Source: Pseudomonas koreensis (GTDB lineage: Bacteria > Pseudomonadota > Gammaproteobacteria > Pseudomonadales > Pseudomonadaceae). Taken from it: a stretch of 64,000 bases of DNA. Below, piece by piece: positions 61,493 to 64,000 of this stretch. The notes beneath the pieces were generated by a model that saw only the letters and a list, made by a program, of their open reading frames with translations, did no database searches and was not told the origin of the DNA. The stretch lies in contig NZ_JALJWP010000001.1 of NCBI RefSeq assembly GCF_024169245.1, positions 2,419,501 to 2,483,500 on the forward strand. Direction: 5' to 3'. Each line of letters begins with the position of its first letter. The first letter of the stretch is position 1. The position numbers and the translations under genes are program-made.

Positions 61493-64000
61493 TTAAGTTG
61501 ATGGTGACATAGGCGCGTCGCCTGCAGGAAATGAAGACGTAATGACTCCGTCGTCCTTTAAAACCTGCCACTTCACACCGTCAACCGTTTTGGTGTGTAG
61601 GGTGGTTGTAACGCCGTCAACTTCCCGCATGAATACACCGGGTGTAGCGGCTACTTCATCTGTAACCCAAAGTATCTTGTCGTTGCTCCAGGTTTCTGGG
61701 GCTAGTGTATGTTTTCCGCCTTTCTTGGCTGACATACCGACGGTACCGTCTTTTCGTACAAGAACCATTTTGAAGTCTTGAACTTTTATCGTACCGTCTG
61801 CGTTTGTCTGTACAACGGTCATTTCGTGTTTTGGGGATTTTAAAACTTCAGAGGAATGCCCCCCAATCGGCTTATTACTGTTCGGGCTGCGCGTGCCGAA
61901 CAGAATCTTATCTTGCATCTGGGCAGGCAGTGCCCCGGCGTATGGGCGATTATATGGATCAGGTGGCGCTTTTCCTTCGTCGTGTTCAGCTTTTTCCGAA
62001 TCATCGGGCCTCTTACCTTTAGGTTCGTCCCCTGCGCCAGGACAGGTGTTCAGCCCCAACGGATCCACCCACCCCGTAGGGTTCGTCACGTACTGGTAGC
62101 TATTCAACCCACCCGCAAGCTTGATCGGATCGGGGGTCAAAAAACGCCCAGTGCCCGGATTGTAGTAGCGGTGGCGGTTGTAATGTAACCCTGTCTCGGC
62201 GTCGAAATACTGACCTTGGAAGCGCAGCGGATTATCGATTTCGCTGACATCCAGCGCCGCGAGGTTGCCGTACGCTCGGTACCTCGCGGACCACATGATT
62301 TCGCCGCTGTAGTCGGTGAGTTCTTGAGGGGTGCCGAGGTGGTCGAGTTGGTAGTAAAACGGGGCCGCTTTTAGCGGGCCTTCGCCGTCGAGCATTGCCA
62401 ACGGGCGGAAGGTGCCCGGTTCGTAGATGTAGCTGCGATAACGATTTTGTGCGCTTTCGGCGATCAATCGTTCGCCTTGCCAGAGGAATTCAGTGGTATG
62501 GCCGTCGACGGTTTTCTCGATGCGGCGGCCAAAGGCGTCGTATTTGTAGGACGCCGTGCTGCCGCCCGGCAGTCTTACGCCGACCAGGCGATGCTGGCAG
62601 TCATACCGGTATTCAGTGACGAGTTTCTGGCCGGCTCCGCGCCGCTCCCGGATCAGGTTGCCGTAAGCGTCATAGTCATAGTGACGGTCGCCCTGCATCA
62701 GCAGACGGTTGCCTTTGACGTTGGCGAGGTTGGCAACAGGTATATCGGTTTGACCGAGCAGGTTGCCAGCAGGGTCATGGGCAAAACTTTCGGGTGTTGC
62801 GCCACGTACGTTGATCAGGCGATCCAGCGGATCGTAGTGGTAGCTGCGATTGCCTTTACGGCTGTCATTGATGCCGGCGAGATTGCCGTTGGCGTCGTAG
62901 GTGTAGCGACGCTGGAGCACATTTTTGTCACGTTGACTGACGCTGTGCGCTTGCAGGCGGCCCTGTTCATCGTATTGGTATTGGCTGAGTAACAGACCTT
63001 GCTGGCGCTGTTGTTCGCGACCGGCGTTGAACTGGTGGCTGGTCAGGCGTGAGCCATTGAGGTCGATGCTGCTCAGGCGTCCACCGGACAAATGACGGTA
63101 ATCGAGCGTGCAGCCATCCGGCAGACGGCAGTGGCTGAGTTGGCCGACGTTGTCGTATGCGTAACGCGTGGTGCCCCAACCTTGATGCTCGGTGATCAAG
63201 CGATCTTGCACGTCGTATTCATAAGCGAGCGGCCAATGGCCGTCGTCGACGTTGACCAGGCGACCCAGTGCGTCGTAGCTGTAATGAATCTCCTCACCAT
63301 CGGGCAAGGTCTTGACCAGCAAACGGCCTGCGGCATCACGCTGATATTCGGTGACCAGTTCGCTGCCGTCTTCGCCAAACTCGGTTTTCTTCAGCAGTTG
63401 GCCGTTGAGGTCGTATTCGTACGCGGTGCGTCGGCCGTCGAAACCGGTTTCCTGCTGGATCAGGCCGTTCGGGTGGTAATCGAGTTGATAGCGTTCGCCG
63501 CGCTCGTTCTCGATCTCGGTGAGGTTGAGTTGCGAGTTGTCGTAGCGGTAGCGCAGTTGGCTGCCGTCGGGATTGATGCGGCGGCTGACGAGGTGCAGGT
63601 TGTCGGCGTATTCGTAGCGGGTGATGCGGCCGAGCTCGTCACGCTCTGCGGTGACGCGGCCATACGGGTTGTAGGTAAACGCACGTGTGGCGCCGCCGGG
63701 CAGGGTGACCTGAGTGAGGCGGTCGACGGCATCCCATTGGTATTGGGTGATCGCGCCGAATTCGTCCTGGCGAGTGATTTGCCGGCCGAGGGCATCGTAG
63801 CGGTATTTTCGTTGACCGCCGTCCGGCAGGCGCTCTTCCAACAACTGGCCGAGGTTGTTCCAGCCCAAGTGATGACGACTGCCGTCGGGGTGACGGATCT
63901 CTACCAAGCGGCCCTGGGGGTCATAGTTGTATTGGGTTTCATTACCCAACGGATCAATTTGTTGGGTGATATCGCCTTGTCGGTTGTAGTCATACTGCCA
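61493..64000 (-). CDS. RHS repeat polymorphic toxin, C-terminal part (5' end outside the window)
   Basis: At least 835 residues are visible. YD repeats of the form YDxxGRLxxxxxPDG run from the window edge to about 62230 and build the RHS shell. The core ends with the conserved RYYNPGTGRFLTPDPIKLAGG and WVDPLGL (codons near 62050). The remaining 185 residues (61493-62049) form the variable tip. The tip has ..DKILFGTRS..IGGHSSEVL and ..VKWQVLKDDGVITSSFP, which recall EndoU nuclease motifs, but the usual first His is not visible, so this is tentative. RHS toxins are delivered by type VI secretion or released by cleavage. The gene runs past the right edge. Confidence 0.88.
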   Translation of the reverse strand, partial: WQYDYNRQGDITQQIDPLGNETQYNYDPQGRLVEIRHPDGSRHHLGWNNLGQLLEERLPDGGQRKYRYDALGRQITRQDEFGAITQYQWDAVDRLTQVTLPGGATRAFTYNPYGRVTAERDELGRITRYEYADNLHLVSRRINPDGSQLRYRYDNSQLNLTEIENERGERYQLDYHPNGLIQQETGFDGRRTAYEYDLNGQLLKKTEFGEDGSELVTEYQRDAAGRLLVKTLPDGEEIHYSYDALGRLVNVDDGHWPLAYEYDVQDRLITEHQGWGTTRYAYDNVGQLSHCRLPDGCTLDYRHLSGGRLSSIDLNGSRLTSHQFNAGREQQRQQGLLLSQYQYDEQGRLQAHSVSQRDKNVLQRRYTYDANGNLAGINDSRKGNRSYHYDPLDRLINVRGATPESFAHDPAGNLLGQTDIPVANLANVKGNRLLMQGDRHYDYDAYGNLIRERRGAGQKLVTEYRYDCQHRLVGVRLPGGSTASYKYDAFGRRIEKTVDGHTTEFLWQGERLIAESAQNRYRSYIYEPGTFRPLAMLDGEGPLKAAPFYYQLDHLGTPQELTDYSGEIMWSARYRAYGNLAALDVSEIDNPLRFQGQYFDAETGLHYNRHRYYNPGTGRFLTPDPIKLAGGLNSYQYVTNPTGWVDPLGLNTCPGAGDEPKGKRPDDSEKAEHDEGKAPPDPYNRPYAGALPAQMQDKILFGTRSPNSNKPIGGHSSEVLKSPKHEMTVVQTNADGTIKVQDFKMVLVRKDGTVGMSAKKGGKHTLAPETWSNDKILWVTDEVAATPGVFMREVDGVTTTLHTKTVDGVKWQVLKDDGVITSSFPAGDAPMSPST

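Overview
The window reads as chromosomal DNA of a fluorescent Pseudomonas (P. fluorescens group). Grounds: high GC; gene orders typical of the genus (lepA-lepB-rnc-era-recO-pdxJ; ffh-rpsP-rimM-trmD-rplS; xerD-dsbC-hom-thrC-recJ; the nag PTS cluster); Pseudomonas-type families (DUF6124, DUF3509, a very large DUF6543-like toxin); and many REP/REPIN palindromes of two sequence classes. This assignment comes from remembered family and synteny knowledge, not from a database search.

Layout. 0-10 kb holds LPS export (lptF, lptG), translation and secretion housekeeping (lepA, lepB, rnc, era), repair (recO), pyridoxine synthesis (pdxJ) and, convergent to it, mltF. 10-15 kb holds purL and a small NIF3/YqfO-like gene. 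14.7-22.5 kb is an accessory block: an 830-bp non-coding stretch with repeats and a strongly structured leader in front of a DUF6124 gene, then a minus-strand gene of about 5.7 kb for a very large toxin-like protein, then a small Ig-like protein. Two direct copies of a 66-nt-plus repeat bracket the toxin and DUF6124 genes. 22.5-29.9 kb is the N-acetylglucosamine PTS operon (nagR-nagA-SIS isomerase-nagF-nagE, all minus strand). 30-38.4 kb carries an L,D-transpeptidase, two NUDIX genes, a gamma carbonic anhydrase, DUF1289, a VUT transporter, purT, an MHS-type transporter, a CNNM/CorC protein and a CcsA-like protein. 38.6-42.3 kb is ffh and the rpsP-rimM-trmD-rplS operon, with a chain of hairpins between ffh and rpsP. 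42.4-47.3 kb is xerD, dsbC, hom and thrC. 47.4-49.9 kb has a BvgS-like sensor without a kinase, an orphan degenerate receiver, a DUF3509 gene and a probable small RNA. 50-57 kb holds a CoA-transferase, yaeQ, recJ, an OYE-family reductase and opgD. 57-64 kb is accessory: an unknown 61-aa protein, an AbrB/PIN toxin-antitoxin pair, a DUF533/TerB protein, an unknown exported protein, and the C-terminal half of an RHS polymorphic toxin followed by two AT-rich immunity-like genes, one apparently frameshifted in an A-tract.

Points that most deserve follow-up: (1) the giant toxin carries two tandem ChaN/EreA/PMT-C2-like domains, one with all expected active-site residues and one in which they are replaced; (2) a 15-bp stem with a UUCG hairpin and competing complementary segments lies upstream of the DUF6124 gene; (3) four consecutive hairpins sit between ffh and rpsP; (4) a terminator-bounded intergenic transcript with an AlgU-like promoter lies at 49.77-49.92 kb; (5) the RHS tip and its immunity cassette include a homopolymer frameshift. 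No tRNA, rRNA, CRISPR array, prophage or intact insertion sequence was seen.
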